Source: Clitoria ternatea (taxonomy: Eukaryota; Streptophyta; Magnoliopsida; Fabales; Fabaceae). From it: DNA of 64,000 bases. Of this stretch, positions 46,099 through 59,303 are shown in pieces; position 1 is the stretch's first letter, and the number at the start of each line of letters is the position of its first letter. Location: positions 45,060,001-45,124,000 of the forward strand of contig CM075676.1 of assembly GCA_037962975.1 (NCBI GenBank), read 5' to 3'. Position numbers and translations under genes: made by a program. The notes under the pieces are model-generated. The model saw only the letters and a list, made by a program, of their open reading frames with translations. It ran no database searches and was not told where the DNA came from.

Positions 46099-49000
46099 TG
46101 TAACACCCCTATTTTTATTTTTATATTAAAATTTTGAAGGAATTAAATTATGGTTCTTTAGAACTTTTTAATCTACGTATTATTTATGATTTTTTGGAAT
46201 TTTTTGGAATTTTGGAATTTTTTAATAAAAATAATATTTTTTAAATAATTTTAAATTCATATAAGTGACTTAAATTAAAAATATTTATAAGAAAGTGAAT
46301 TTAAATTATAAGAAAATTTTCTAAAATCCGTTTCAAGTAGACTTATCTAAAAATTATCGGTTTGAGAAAAATCTTGATTTTTTCCAATCGTCAAAAAATT
46401 TGAAACGTATCAATAAATTTTTATTAACAGAAAATTTTAGATTTTTAAAATTTCAAATTTATATTACTTATTATAAAATTAGTGAGGACTGATATAATAT
46501 CGCTAAATTTCAAAAAGGACTCATTTTGAATATTTAAAATATACCGAGTGAAAGGTTACTATTTGGCTTAATAATTCTGCCGACAGTTACTATACAAAAC
46601 ACTGTACATGTATGAAATTTTCAAAGAATGCATAGTAACCTGGAATAAAAAATTCAAAAATGCATAGTACTTTTATATTAAAATAATAGAATGCATAGTA
46701 AATTTTTTTCCTATAAATACCGAAGGATTTCTTCTTTAGAATTTACAATTTCAGATTAAGTTTTCTTAATACAGTAGTGCTAGTGAGATAGTGGTGGAAG
46801 TGAGATAGAAGAAAAGTTTTTGGAGAGAAGGTTCTGCCAAAATCCTAAGGTAAGAATACTTCTCTTTTATATTTTTTAGGGTTATTTTTATATCATTTTT
46901 AGAAATCTGTTATTATACTAGAAATAATATTATTTTAAGTTACTATTCTGTATAGTAAAATACTATTTCAACAGTAAATTACTATTTCAATAGTAAATTA
47001 CTATTCAAATAGTAAATTACTATTTACTGTTACTATTTACCATTACTATTCACGATTTACTATTTACCATTACTATTCACGATTTACTATTTACCGTTAC
47101 TATTCACGTTTTACTATTTACTGTTACTATTTACTATTTACTATTCACTATTTACTATTCACTATTTACTATTCAGAATTTACCATTTCTGTTTTAAGTA
47201 GTAATCTTAATCTTCGTCTTATGCTTATAATGAAATAAGATTGGTATTAATATTTTTAGAAATCGGAGGCGCAAAGCAAATCCATTTTGGGTAACAATTC
47301 AAGGTAAGGGGGAGTGAGATAAGAGTATAATATAAAAAGACATAAGAATAATGGGAGGAGTCCCCTACTCCTTTTAAATCTGATAATATTATTATTTTAA
47401 AATATTAACTTTTTAACTTAAAATTTATAATAAATTTTAAATTAAATATCCGGTTTAACTAACTCTAACATACCTATGCAAAGACTTGGACCATTATGAC
47501 CTATATGGACTGGACTATACCTATGCAAGGACTTGGACCATTATGACCCATATGGACTGAACTATACCTATGCAAGGATTGGATTATATGGACTTACATA
47601 TACCTATGCGAGGAATTGACCAAAATGACTCAAATTGACTATATTAATAATTATTAAATTTTGTATTATGATATGTATTAATGATATTTAATTGATTTGA
47701 TTATGATTTGATTATGATTGATTGATTGATGATATTTAGTTATGATTGATATTGTTTGATTTTGATTGATGATATTGTAATGTGGAGTTTGAGCATATAG
47801 CGAGCATGACGGAAAGCTAAAATTCAGTAAGAATTTCTTACCTTACTCTTTAAATTTTATTATCTTTTATTTCTTCTTAGAAATTATTTTTATTAACTTT
47901 ATTTTCAATATTTAGAATAAAAAAATTAGTATTTATTTTAGAAAGAAAATATTTTATGAGAATTTATTTAATTAAATCTTGAGTTAAAGAAAAATTTTGT
48001 AATTTTAAGTATTTTTGGTTAATAATTATTCTCTTTTAATAAAACAAAATTTTTTGAAAGAAAATTATTTTATTTTTTCCAACTTAATAACTAAATATAT
48101 TTGGAAATAATTGAGATTCCTAAATTTGATTTTGTTAAGATTTAATTTGAGAAAGATTATGTAAAGTTTTATATGATAAAGTTTTTAGATATTTAAGGCT
48201 TAGAAACTCAATTTCAGTGAGATTCGAAAACTGTACCAAATTTATTTCTGTGGGACAGAAATTTAGAGAAAATATACAGTTTATTGAAATAATGTTGTAA
48301 ACCTTTAAGGGATTTAATAATTGAGTTTCTAAAAGCCTTAACCAACTCAATACGCGAGTAGTTCATGTATCATGAATCATTAAAGTGAAATGAAATAATA
48401 TTGTCTGGGGACGGATTATAGAAACCGAGGATACATTAGAGGAGGCTTAATTACGAGCCTTGGGATAAGAGGGTGTGAAAGGGTGCTTCAGGGGACCTGG
48501 GGTAGCTCCCTAGTGTCGGGTACTTTCACAATAAAAACTTTCTCAATCTGACTAGTCTCTAAGTGTTTCCATGCCAGTTGAGCTGTTCATATTATTATTA
48601 TCCGGACTTATGGAACAGTGTAAACTCCTGGTTGGCCCAGTGCAAATTAAAATTTAAGGGCCCACATATATAGGTAAGTTGTGATGAAGATATTGCATAA
48701 CATTCATGCATTCATAATTGATTGTGTGTGTGATTGTGATTGATATTATTAAGTATTGGTTTGTGAAAACCCTTTGTTGCTTATGTCTTATTCGGAAATA
48801 TTATATTCTGTTTCTCACTCCTTTCTCCGTGTTTTTGTTTCACATGTTTTAAATTGATGGTTCAGAGGGAAGGATCGAAGAATATCGGCAGTAAATATAG
48901 CACGTTCTAGAAAGGGAGCTCGGTATGAATACCGTGGTCCAATGAATAAATAATGTTAATAAGTAACTACTTCTGGGCCATGGAGTTTCCTCTCTTTCTT

Positions 49001-49191
49001 ATAATGTTTAATATTTATTTTCGTTGGATGAATGTAAAATTACTTTATAAAGTTTTAATAATATTTATGAGGTATTTCAGCAATAATGTATATAATTTAT
49101 TCCGATAGTTTCTTTTTAACAATCATATCTTTAGTAAAAAAAAATTACGAATTTTTCTAGAATTTATTAAGGTGTAACAGAGGGTGTTACA
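46099..49191 (+). repeat. 3' LTR of the plus-strand chromovirus
   Basis: 3093 bp, near-identical to 38383-41486 with scattered substitutions and small length changes in the TACTATT tract (about 46945-47180). Confidence 0.93.
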
Positions 49192-49196
49192 CACCA

Positions 49197-49604
49197 AGCC
49201 CTGCTTGGCTCTCCACCTCAACCGTTGGGTCCTACTTGACCACTAGGTAGCTCAACATCCTACTTGACCACGAGAGCCAAAACTAAGGGATGGATATACC
49301 ACGCAGCCGTCCAAACCACACAAAATCATATATATTCATTTTAATCACTTTCACTGGATTAATTAATCGATTCTCTTTAATAGTTTAGCACTAATGGATA
49401 TAAATATAATCCAAACCATCAAAGGCATTTAATTTCACAACTAGCCACTTAGATATTCAATATCAAATAAAATGGTGGCCACTTAGACACATACCACCTC
49501 TCAATTCTCTATTTATCATAATTTATTTTCTCACATCAACACAAAGCCACTCAGACATAATTAATATTTAGTCAAAATCTTTAACAACCACTCAAATACA
49601 AGTT

Positions 49605-49637
<33 letters not shown>

Positions 49638-49950
49638 TTATGCAACTTTAACTATAAATTCTCATACAACATCATTTTCATCATTCTACACTTGGAAACT
49701 CATTCCAACATATATACATATATATTATCTACTCGATTTCAATAAGAATTCATTTATCAATATCTCATCATTTCACCACTATACATAATTTATGCATAAT
49801 AATTCCTAGTTTTCATTCTCAACACGACTAAATTCATGTTTGGTCATAATTCATACTAGAAAAATTTTACCAATCATACATTATAATTGAATTAACCATT
49901 TAACACTAAGTATACCTTTTTTTCAAACGTTAATCGACATCGAGTAATCT
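49197..49950. other. Old repeat, right flank of the chromovirus
   Basis: Continuation of the 37397-38377 sequence. Direct short repeats of TCCTACTTGACCAC and a (CA)n(TA)n microsatellite at about 49608-49638 are present. No coding potential is seen. Confidence 0.4.
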
Positions 49951-51122
49951 ACCAGGGTCTCCACTATACGCTCACCGTAGTCCAATGTCCTTGCGATATT
50001 CTGGACATGTCCTTCCAGGGTTTCAATTCCTCTGTTGTGATCCATAACTTGCTTCTTGCTGCGATGTGGGACTCAAAGTCTACGCGGTCCCATTGGGCGT
50101 GCCAATGATCTAACCAGTATCCGGGTCAAGAATTGACCCCTGAGGACCAGTGTCTTAAGTAACCTCTTATGTTCTCAATTTTACACCGTCTCAGTGGAGT
50201 ACGGTATTATACACTTAGGTCCAGTGGGGAGCATAAGTTCTTCACGTTATGGGTTGAAGTAATGTTATCCGAACAGTGGTAAGCAATACACCAAAGGTGG
50301 ACCTACAAAAGATTCTCTGATGCTTAACTCAGTATGGCTGTTTACGGAAAATAAGTTGATTATGGAGGTTCTTAAGAAGAATGTTTAGAATCCCCTACCA
50401 ATTAATAAATGAATTGTATTTATAAGACTTCCTTGAGTTGAAGACATGATTTGACGTTCTTCCTAACATACTATAGCTATAGTATGTGGTAGGGACAGGT
50501 TGCCCATACCTTGTCTGACTGTCGTTTAGATGTCAGGTAATCTGACTGGTATCAAGGGCTAACATTCGTACTGCTATGTATTTGGAACATCAGTTCCTTG
50601 ATTCAGAGTCCGGTCTTTAAGGGTGTTAGCAGTCTGGTATTCAATGATCTTGGTTTCTTTCTGTACATTCCGCTTCTTGGGATTGGGGTCTAGTATGGAC
50701 CCCAGATCATGTGATATAAGGTAGAAATTAACAAATTAACTAGTTAGGGTGAGAGACAAGTCCCAAATGGATGTGTTAAGGTATAGGTATGGAATTTTGG
50801 AGCCAAGCAAACCTAAATTGGATTTCACATGTCATGTAAAATAGTCATTTTTGGCCTAAACATTTCGATGTGTGTGAAATCCAATTTGAACAAAACTTCG
50901 GCATGGGACTTAAACCATCAGTTTAGAAATGATATGTACTAACTTGTAAAATTTAGTCTTATTTGGATAAGGTTTGGCTACTTTAAGCACATGTGTAAAT
51001 TTGACTTTTCAAAGAAAATATGTATTTTTTGCTACCGTTAATAATTTTGTTAGGGTAGTTTTGTATTTTGCTACTTCGGAAATTCTTTGTACCAAATTAG
51101 TCCTTCTTCTCTCTATAAATGT
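49951..51122. other. Unclassified repeat-like, LTR-like sequence
   Basis: Less AT-rich than its surroundings and non-coding. A block at about 50300-50345 (CCTACAAAAGATTCTCTGATGCTTAACTCAG) resembles in type the block at 51589-51617 (CCTGCAAAGATTCTCCGACGCTCAAGTCAG) inside the solo LTR, so it may be an older relative. Boundaries cannot be fixed. Confidence 0.35.
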
Positions 51123-52310
51123 AGGTATTTAAGCTACAAAGGTGTACCAATTGAATTAACCTTGATCAGAGTTTTGTAACTAAGTTATGTGCAAAATATT
51201 CCAACACATCCTTGCTGGAAATTCTCCGCATGGAAAATTTACCTAATCTTGCACCGGGGCTAATCTAGGCTGAATTAGTCTTTCTTTCATTCATAAAAGG
51301 TGTAGGTATCTAAGCTATAAAGGTGTACCAATTAGATTCACCTTGATCATAGTTTTATAGCTTAAGTTATGCACAAAATACTCCAACACATCTGATCTGT
51401 CCTGAACCGGGGTCTAGAGATCCGGAGTCAAGTCAATCACAAATAGTATGTAAATACTGTATAGAAGACCGGATGTATGAGTATCCGGTGTAAATATCCG
51501 TTGTCCTTGCGTGAGGAGAGCGGATTGGGCGTTCTGGAGATCCTTCACACCGACCTAACGCGTTGATGTGGGCGAATGGTGGTGTCACCTGCAAAGATTC
51601 TCCGACGCTCAAGTCAGTGATAAATTCCAAGTAAGGAATGTATTTCAGAGAGTAATCGTTTTTAGATTAAGTTCAGAATCAAAATCCCCCCCCCTTCATT
51701 GATGAAGAGAGTTCATATACCTGATTGGCTCGTTTTACGAGGACTCGTTAGTGGGAACCACTAACTTCCATTAGCATTATTTTATTGCGCACTTACCAGC
51801 ATGATTGGGTCAAGTGACTATTTTATATTGAGCATGGAGAGTATAGACTAGGATTAGGGAACAAGTTGACCATCCCCGTGAGCAGAATTTGGCTTGTAGT
51901 GCTGGGGATTATTGATCGGTCCCTGTAGCAATGATCCTTGTCTTTTGCATAGTGACGTGTGTGTTATCCGGTGTCATGGTGTTATCCTGAACAACCGGTA
52001 TAGGGAGAGCGCCTGATACGGAATTACAGTCCGGATATATACCGATGACACCAGTTACACGTTGATGTCTTGACAAAGACGTTGAAATATATCTTGCAGA
52101 TCGGATACCGGTATTGAGACCAGATCAACATCCTTACTGAAAATTCTCCACGTGACAGATTTGCATAATCCTATATTAGGGTTAATCTAGGCTGAATTAA
52201 CCTTTCTTTGCTTTATGAAAGTTGTAGATATCTAAGTTACGAAAATATACTAATTGGATTTACTTTAATCAAAGTTTTATAACTCAAGTTATACATAAAA
52301 TATTAATCCT
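51123..52310. repeat. ~181-bp tandem repeat, interrupted by a solo LTR
   Basis: Copies begin at 51123 (AGGTATTTAAGC), 51304 (AGGTATCTAAGC) and 52226 (AGATATCTAAG). The first interval is 181 bp. The second is 182 bp once the 735-bp insertion and one TSD copy are removed. Shared landmarks are GGTGTACCAATT, AGTTTTATA(G/A)CT(T/C)AAGTTAT and CTAATCTAGGCTGAATTA. Confidence 0.75.
51393..52127. mobile_element. 735-bp solo LTR (unclassified)
   Basis: The insertion starts TGATCTG and ends CAGATCA. ACATC is duplicated at 51388-51392 and 52128-52132. Removing it restores the tandem repeat. It has no ORF, PBS or PPT, so a solo LTR is the simplest reading. A C9 run lies near 51687-51695. Confidence 0.75.
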
Positions 52311-54138
52311 ATACACAAAAATGAAAAAAAAAACTATAAAAATTAAAAAATTTCTTTTAAATTTATTATTTGAATTTAGGTGCATTAATTTTAACATCCC
52401 TCAATTATAATTTCTAGTCCGAGAAGAGAATGATTAATAAGTGAATAAACCAAATCTTAAAAAAAAAACCCTGAAAGCATGCATTAAAGATAAGCAAAAG
52501 ATCACTTAATGAATAATTTTTTTAAAGATAAAAAAATTTGAAAAATAAAATTTCGATTTCATGAATCAAATAGTACATTGACTAGTATCCGTTTATTTGA
52601 AGGAGAAATACGTAGGTTGACTCTGCACTAGACGCGTTAATCGAAGTCTTCGTCGACGGGTCCTACATGCACGTGATCCATTATTATTAGTTTAATGAAG
52701 TAACAGCGTTGAATTGAAGAGACTTCAACTTCAACTAGAGCCTAGCGTAGAGGAATTAATAAATATTACCCGTTTTTAAATATAAAATTCTTTTTTAAAA
52801 TTTTTTTATGTTATTGATTATTTTTTGACTTAAATATTCTTATTAATGTATAACTTTTTCTTATAATTAATAAAATAATAAATAAGATACATTAATTATA
52901 TTACTTATTTTTCCTAAGATAAATTGGTAGCATGTGGAGAAAGAATAAATGAAGAAAGTTGAATGATAAGTCATAACCATCCTAAAGACAATTTTAAAAA
53001 ACTATAATAAATTTCAAATAAATTTTGATGATTTTAACTAAATTAATTAACTTTCTTAATACATGTGAAGTGGGTAAAATTACCTTATAAATATTATTTT
53101 AATATAATACTACCTCTTTCCCCTTTTTAGAAAAAAAATTGTCTCTAAGATAAGATCCTTTTTCAAATTTTTTTCTTCCAATTTTAGAAAAATTTAAATA
53201 TTCATGTTTTTTTATTATTCTCATTTTCAAAATCTTTGGAATCTAACCCTTTTTATAATAGAAAATTTTAGAAAAAAATTATTTTGGATAATTTTTCAAA
53301 TAGTAATTATTTTTTAGAATAACCAAATTTTCATTTTCTAAACATTTTTATATAAAAATCAGTATATAAACATATTTTTTAAGAAAAATATCCTAAATAA
53401 ACACATCCTCGGAATCTAGACAAAACATACACTGATTCAGTCCCTTCCAGCTAGGGCAATATTAATATAGTTGATTTGAGAGCACTTTCTTTTTTGTCCT
53501 GCTTTTATTTTAGTTGTGTTCATAATTAACAAAAAGATCGCTGATGCATTGCATGCATGTACATGTTTATTTATTTAATTTGGGTAGTTCAAGACCCCAA
53601 TGCCCCGAACACCACTCGAAAGGCATCAAATAATATCCTATGATCTTTTTCTTGGTAACATTTCCAATGCTGTTTAATTGTTATGTTTGTGTCTCCATAC
53701 TTAATTTTATCAAAGATTCGTTCTCAACATTTATATATATATATATATATATTTTTTTTTTACCCGTGCGTTTCACAGAAGATTTTGTAATATAAATGTT
53801 TTTCTTATGTCGAATAATTTGGTGAATGTAAATTGAAAATTTGCATATGAAATGATTGTGATAAAATTGTAACCACAGTTTGAAACCAATTAATTAGTGT
53901 TTGAAATTGAGGATGAAGTAAAGAGTCAGCAAGATAATATATATATACTATTAAGCAAATTATAACAATAATATAGTTAACATCAAAATCCAAATTATAA
54001 AGAGAAGAACATAAACATGAAACCAAGTGTCTGAAGTTTAGGATGAAGCAAAGAGTTAACTAAAAGCAAATAATTGCATGAGTTTTCATTGAAACAGTTC
54101 AGTGATAGTTACCGGTGAAAATAAGGATTTTTACATTG

Positions 54139-54175
<37 letters not shown>

Positions 54176-54450
54176 ATGATATATTCTAATGAGAATAGTT
54201 CTTTTAAGTGTGAAAGCAGTAAATTTAAACCGTTAGATCTTGTTATAAATAGTTGAGATTAGAATATATCAATTAGGTAAATTTTTTAGAAAATAGCACA
54301 ACTTTTTAATTAAGTGATCATGTGATTTTAAAATTTTTTTAATTAAGTATAGCTTATATTTACTGTTCTTACTCTCACCTAAGAGACAATTTCTCATAAA
54401 ATTCATTATATATATATATATAACAAATTTAGTGAGATAAAGTAATGAAC
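52311..54450. other. AT-rich intergenic DNA
   Basis: No gene recognised. (TA)n tracts are at about 53732-53752, 54140-54172 and 54406-54422. Confidence 0.6.
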
Positions 54451-54684
54451 TATGCAATTTTATAAAACAATAATCATAACGAGAGTTATAAATAGAATGA
54501 TAGGCAACACCAAGGCACTCTTAGACTTTGGCCTACTTTGGGATGGGGGAAGCAAAGCCCTTCCTTTGCCATCTTCTGAAACAGGGTTGAGAATCCACCT
54601 TTTAGTATCTTTCCATTTGGATGGCAATGCTTACGACTACTACTCGTCTAGAGCTCCATCTTTTTGCATTGCAATACCACACCT
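54451..54684. other. Unidentified, more complex segment left of the copia insertion
   Basis: About 200 bp with balanced composition, open on the plus strand (frame from 54452) and nearly open on the minus strand. I recognise no domain. It may be a gene fragment hit by the copia element, whose right flank continues CACCTCTGAGAAG at 59493. Confidence 0.3.
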
Positions 54685-54873
54685 TATTAGAGATATAGAG
54701 GAGGACCCTTAGTTGCATTTTATGTGTTGACTTTGACTTTTATAATTGCATTTTAGTTTGCCTCTATTTGTATAAATAGGGGAAATTTATTGTTTCCAAA
54801 AACAGAATAATGAAGTTGGTTATTCAATCACACGCTCTCAGTGTTTCTTTTCTTTCCTCTCTGAAAATTATTA
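54685..54873 (+). repeat. 5' LTR of the copia element
   Basis: TATTAGAGATATAGAGG...AAAATTATTA, with a TATAAATA promoter motif at 54771-54778. Confidence 0.9.
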
Positions 54874-54885
54874 TGGTATCAAAAC
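54874..54885 (+). promoter_or_regulatory. Copia primer-binding site
   Basis: TGGTATCAAAAC abuts the 5' LTR. The first eight bases match the initiator tRNA-Met complement and the rest is diverged. Confidence 0.65.
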
Positions 54886-54910
54886 TCTAGGTTTCTAGAG
54901 TCTTCTGAGA

Positions 54911-55890
54911 ATGGCAAGAGGTTCAACTTCCGCCGCTGGCAGTGGTGGTGCTGTGCCTCCACCACACCTCGATCCCTCTTAAAATCCTGCTTCGCCGTAC
55001 TACATCCATCCAGGGGAGAATCCGTCCTTGGCTCTGGTTGCTCCAGTTCTAACAGGTACAAATTTCCATTCTTGGTCGCGTCCCATGCGAAGAGTTCTCA
55101 TCTCCAAGAACAAGTTCAAATTTGTCGATGGAACTATTGGAATGCCAAATCGATTTGATCCTATGTTTGATTTGTGGGAGAGATGTAACAATTTGGTTTA
55201 TTCTTGGATTATACACTCAATTTCAGATTTGATTGTACAAAGTGCGGTATATGTAGATCTTGCATCAGAGGTATGGAATGAACTACGTGAGAGGTTCTCT
55301 CAAGGTGATTTAATTCGCGTTTCTGAACTTCAACAAGAAATCCATGGCATGAGGCAAGGTTCATCCAATGTGACTGAGTTCTTTACTGATTTGAAGTCAC
55401 TATGGGAAGAACTCGAGAATTATAGACCTGTTCCTTACTGCACCTGTGCTGTGCCTTGCTCTTGCCTGCCATGCAAAATACAAGATTGTATAAGGAACAA
55501 GATAAGATCATACGATTTCTTACAGGCTTGAATGATGAATTTGCAGCAATCAGGTCTCACATTTTGATCATGGAACCCTTACCTCCTCTGAATCGAGTAT
55601 TCTCGATGACTTTACAACACGAGAGGCAGAATGGACTTAGTCCCTTGCCTAGTGATGATGTTAAATTCAATATCAATTCATCTGAAATAAGAAGATTTGG
55701 TGTTGACAAAGGAAGAAGTAAATTAAAAGTTTGTACATATTGTGGTAGAGAGGGCCACACGGTTGATGTATGCTACAAGAAGCATGGCTATCCTTTAAGA
55801 AATTCCAGTGGTTTTCAGTTAAATAGTTCTAGTTCCATTAGAAAGAGAGACAATAGCTCCATCAACTACTCAAACACTGATGAAATATGA
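54911..55890 (+). pseudogene. Copia gag
   Basis: Capsid protein of the copia element. ATG 54911 opens a frame with a TAA at 54980-54982. After it, NPASPYYIHPGENPSLALV and TGTNFHSWSRPMRR are the usual copia-like N-terminal domain. The UBN2-type Gag core continues to about 55480 (VWNELRERFSQGD, FFTDLKSLWEELENY). A frameshift near 55480 moves the reading to the frame ending at 55890, which contains FLTGLNDEFAAIRS and a zinc knuckle CTYCGREGHTVDVC. A second shift after about 55880 restores the first frame for the protease. Confidence 0.85.
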
Positions 55891-57532
55891 TGAAGTAAGT
55901 TTTGAAGATGTTGGTAAGGAACCACAAGCTGAAGTAAACAAGCTCACTGATGAACAATATAAAGCTTTTATGAATCTGTTGAAACAATCACACACTGGGG
56001 GAAACCATGTGTCAAACCAAATCTAAGTGATGAGGGAACAAGTTGATGCTGAGAATCATGCAACAGTGGCAGCAGCTGGTAAATTTAATTCGGATTGGAT
56101 CTTGGATTCTGGTGCATCTGATCACATATGCAACTCCTTGAGTTTTTTCAGTTCACATACTAAAGTTGATGACATAATTGTGCATCTACCTAATGGAACA
56201 ACTATCACAACACACATCATAGGCACTGTGCACTTTGCACCTCACATTACACTACACAACACCATTTATATTCCATCCTTTACCTTCAATCTCATCTCTG
56301 TACCTAGACTTTGCTCAGATCTTAATTGCCAATTGGTTTTTGAACATGACCTTTGCACTATATAGGAGAAGGAGAGGAAGAAGATCCTTGGTTTGGCTAA
56401 GTTGCAAAGAGGTTTATTTCATTTTACTAGTAGTAAGCTCCCTAATTTTTCTCATAATTCATCATGTAATAGCATAGATACTTTACCATTGTAGCCTTGC
56501 ATTCCTTCATCTAGTGTGTGGCATTTTTGACTTGGTCATTGTTCCAATAGTAGATTGACTTTAATAAAATCACAATATGATTTCATTTCTGATCCTGCCT
56601 GTGAATTGTGTAAGGTGTGTCATTTAGCAAAACAAAAGAAACTCAAATTCTCCTTAAGTCATTCCAAGGCTGCACAACCTTTTGATTTGGTTCACATGGA
56701 TATTTAGGGGCCCTATTCTACAGCTTCTGTGCATGGTCATAAATACTTTCTCACCATTGTGGATGATTTCTCAAGATTCACTTGGGTGGTTTTGTTGAAG
56801 AGAAAAGATGAAGTAAGAAAACAAATAGAAAGCTTTGTGCACATGACTAAAACTCAACATAACAAGATTGTCAAAGTGATTAGAAGTGACAATGGCTTGG
56901 AGTTTAATATGTTAGAATTTTATGCCAAACATGGTATACTCCATGAAACTTCCTGCAGAGAAACCCCACAACAAAATGCTCGGGTGGAGAGGAAACATCA
57001 GCATATCCTTTCTGTGGCAAGGGCACTGATGATACAGTCAGGATTACCAAAATTGTACTGGTCCTACTCCATTCTACATGTTGTGTTTCTTATCAATAGA
57101 GTTCCTTCACCCACTCTCCACAATGCTTGTCCATTTCAATTGTTAACAGGCACCTTACTTGACCTATAAAGGCTTAGAGTTTTTGGCTCATTATGTTATG
57201 TCTCCACTCTTGAGAACCACAGAAGCAAGTTTGATGCTAAGGCTGTTCCTTCAGTTTTCCTGGGCTTTAAAGCAGGCACCAAAGGGTTTGTAACTCTGGA
57301 TTTGAAAACCCAAACTATTCATACCTCAAGAAATGTTATATTCTATGAAAGGTTTCTTCCATATAAGTACACCTTACCACTCTCATCTTGGAGATATGCT
57401 CCCATGCCTTTGAGCACACAACCTACAGAACTAGCCTCTCCAAACCTATCTATTCCAGAACCAGCCACCTCTCCAAACCTATCAACACTAGACCTAGCCT
57501 ACTCCAATATACCTAAACCTTCTACACCTTAA
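55880..57532 (+). pseudogene. Copia protease and integrase
   Basis: Aspartic protease with WILDSGASDHICN at about 56096-56134, then a decayed zinc-binding region (CELCKVCHLAKQKK, 56600-56640). The integrase core follows with Asp in IVDDFSRFTW, Asp in RSDNGLEFN and Glu in ARVERKHQH. Stops in the main frame include TAG 56363-56365, TAG 56706-56708, TAA 57167-57169 and TAA 57530-57532, with further stops near 56490-56530. The stretch after 57300 is the proline/serine-rich linker usual between copia integrase and RT. Confidence 0.85.
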
Positions 57533-59296
57533 AATTCTCCTCCTCTGCCTACCCCTGCATCACCTGAACCTTCTACTATCTCACCCTCTCATAGATCTAT
57601 TAGACTCAGAAAAACACCTTCATACTTGGCAGATTATCAATGCAACAACCTTTCTTCTTCTCCTCCCAAATACCCTATTACCAGTTACATTAATTATTCT
57701 CAGATTCCATCTAATCACTTAGCCTATACCACTTCACTCGATTCCTTTTCTGAACCTGCTTCTTATCAGGAAGCTTCTCAACTTCCAGAATGGCAAATTG
57801 CCATGGATAGAGGGTTTCAGGCCCTGCATCATAATAATACCTGGGAAATTGTTCCTTGTCCACCCTATATCCATCCTATTGGTAGCAAATGGGTCTATAA
57901 AATTAAGAGAAATGTTGATAGTAGTATTGAAAGGTATAAAGCCCGACTTGTAGCAAAGGGATATACTCAGGTTGAAGGTTTGGAGTTCTTGGAGACCTTC
58001 TCCCTAGTGGTGAAAATGACCACCATTCTTGCTTTAGCTTCCATCAAAGGCTGGATTGTTCATCAGCTTGATGTGAACAATGCTTTTTTGCATGGAGACC
58101 TCAAGGAAGCTGTCTACATAGCCATTCCTGATGGCATGTCTCATCCAGACAAGTCCAATCATGTATGCAAATTACTCAAGTCCCTCTATGGCTTGAAGCA
58201 GGCTAGTCGAAGCTGGCATGAGAAGTTGACTGACTTTCTCTTGCATGAAGGATTCATTCAGGCACAATCAGACCATTCTCTCTTCCTCAAGCACACCTCT
58301 GGCCATTTTTTAGCCTTATTGGTGTATGTTGATGATATAATTCTGGTTGGCGATTCCCTTTCAAGTTTCAATTCTATCAAACACCAATTTCACAGTACTT
58401 TTGGCATCAAAGATCTTGGTGTATTGAGATATTTTCTTAGGCTGGAAGTTTCTCACACTGGCTCTGGTATTGTTCTTACTCAGAGAAAGTATTGCATTGA
58501 TCTTCTCAAGTCTTCTGGTTTACTTGGTTGCAAACCCACACGGGTGCCTATGGACTACCATTCTCCAACTTCCTCTTCTTCTATCCATGCCAAGTCTGAA
58601 CCATATGATGACCCCTTAGGCTATCAAAGGCTCATTGGTAAGTTAGTGTATTTTACTAATTCTAGGCCTGACATCATGTATGCTACACAGCAGTTGAGTC
58701 AGTTTCTTCATTGCCCCAGTAAGGTTCATTTCACTGCTGCCACATGTATTTTAAGATACCTCAAGAGTTGTCCAGGAAAAGGTATTCTCCTAAGCAAGAA
58801 TTCTTCCCCCCAACTCCTGGGCTTTAGTGACTCTGACTGGGCTCGTTGCCCCATTACCAAAAAGTCTGTTTTTGGTTTTTGTTTCAAGCTTGGTGATTCG
58901 CTTATATGCTGGAAATCGAAGAAGCAAACCATTGTTGCTCGTTCATCCACAGAAGCCGAGTATTGGGCTCTTGGTGAAGCCACTGCAAAGCTGCTTTAGA
59001 TCAGTTGTTTGTTACAAGAAATTGGGGAACCATCTATCAAGATCCCAGTCCTTTTTTGTGACAATGAAGGGGCCAGACACTTGGCTCATAATCCAGTCTT
59101 TCACTCCCACACTAAACACCTGGAAATTGATTGCCATTTTATTCGAGAAAAGATCACAAGTGGAGCCTTGAAGCTTTTACCTGTCAGTTCACATCTTCAA
59201 CTTGCTGAAATGTTCACAAAGCCATTGGCACCAAAGTTATTTTTACCAGCTTGTAACAATCTAAACTTGGTAGACATTTACCAAGGTTCAGCTTGA
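57533..59296 (+). pseudogene. Copia reverse transcriptase and RNase H
   Basis: In the same frame as integrase. Open from 57626 to a TAG at 58997-58999, then on to the natural stop at 59294-59296. RT motifs: GSKWVYKIKRNVDSSIERYKA, RLVAKGYTQ, QLDVNNAFLHGDL, SLYGLKQASRSW, and the catalytic LVYVDDIILVGDS. RNase H motifs: GFSDSDWA, CWKSKKQTIVARSSTEAEY, DNEGARHLAHNPVFHSHTKHLE. All acidic residues expected at these motifs are present. The segment copies element RNA into DNA and removes the RNA strand. Confidence 0.92.
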
Positions 59297-59303
59297 GAGG
59301 GCA
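59291..59303 (+). promoter_or_regulatory. Copia polypurine tract
   Basis: GCTTGAGAGGGCA lies immediately upstream of the 3' LTR. It has the position and GAGAGGG core expected of a PPT. Confidence 0.7.

Larger units (their letters stand above)
38383..49191 (+). mobile_element. Complete Tekay/Del-like chromovirus, plus strand, nearly intact
   Basis: 10809-bp element with LTRs 38383-41486 and 46099-49191, PBS 41490-41502 and PPT 46085-46098. TSD CACCA is at 38378-38382 and 49192-49196. The gag-pol frame has a single internal stop. It belongs to the same family as 18825-29613 but shares small differences in both of its own LTRs (GTAACAGAGGGTG versus GTAACTGAGGGTG near the LTR end), so it is a distinct subfamily member. 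Confidence 0.95.

Noticed and set aside
51393..52127. DNA transposon with TGATCTG/CAGATCA inverted ends
   Set aside because: Only 7 bp are inverted, ends are TG...CA and the TSD is 5 bp, as for LTRs. A solo LTR is favoured, though not proven.
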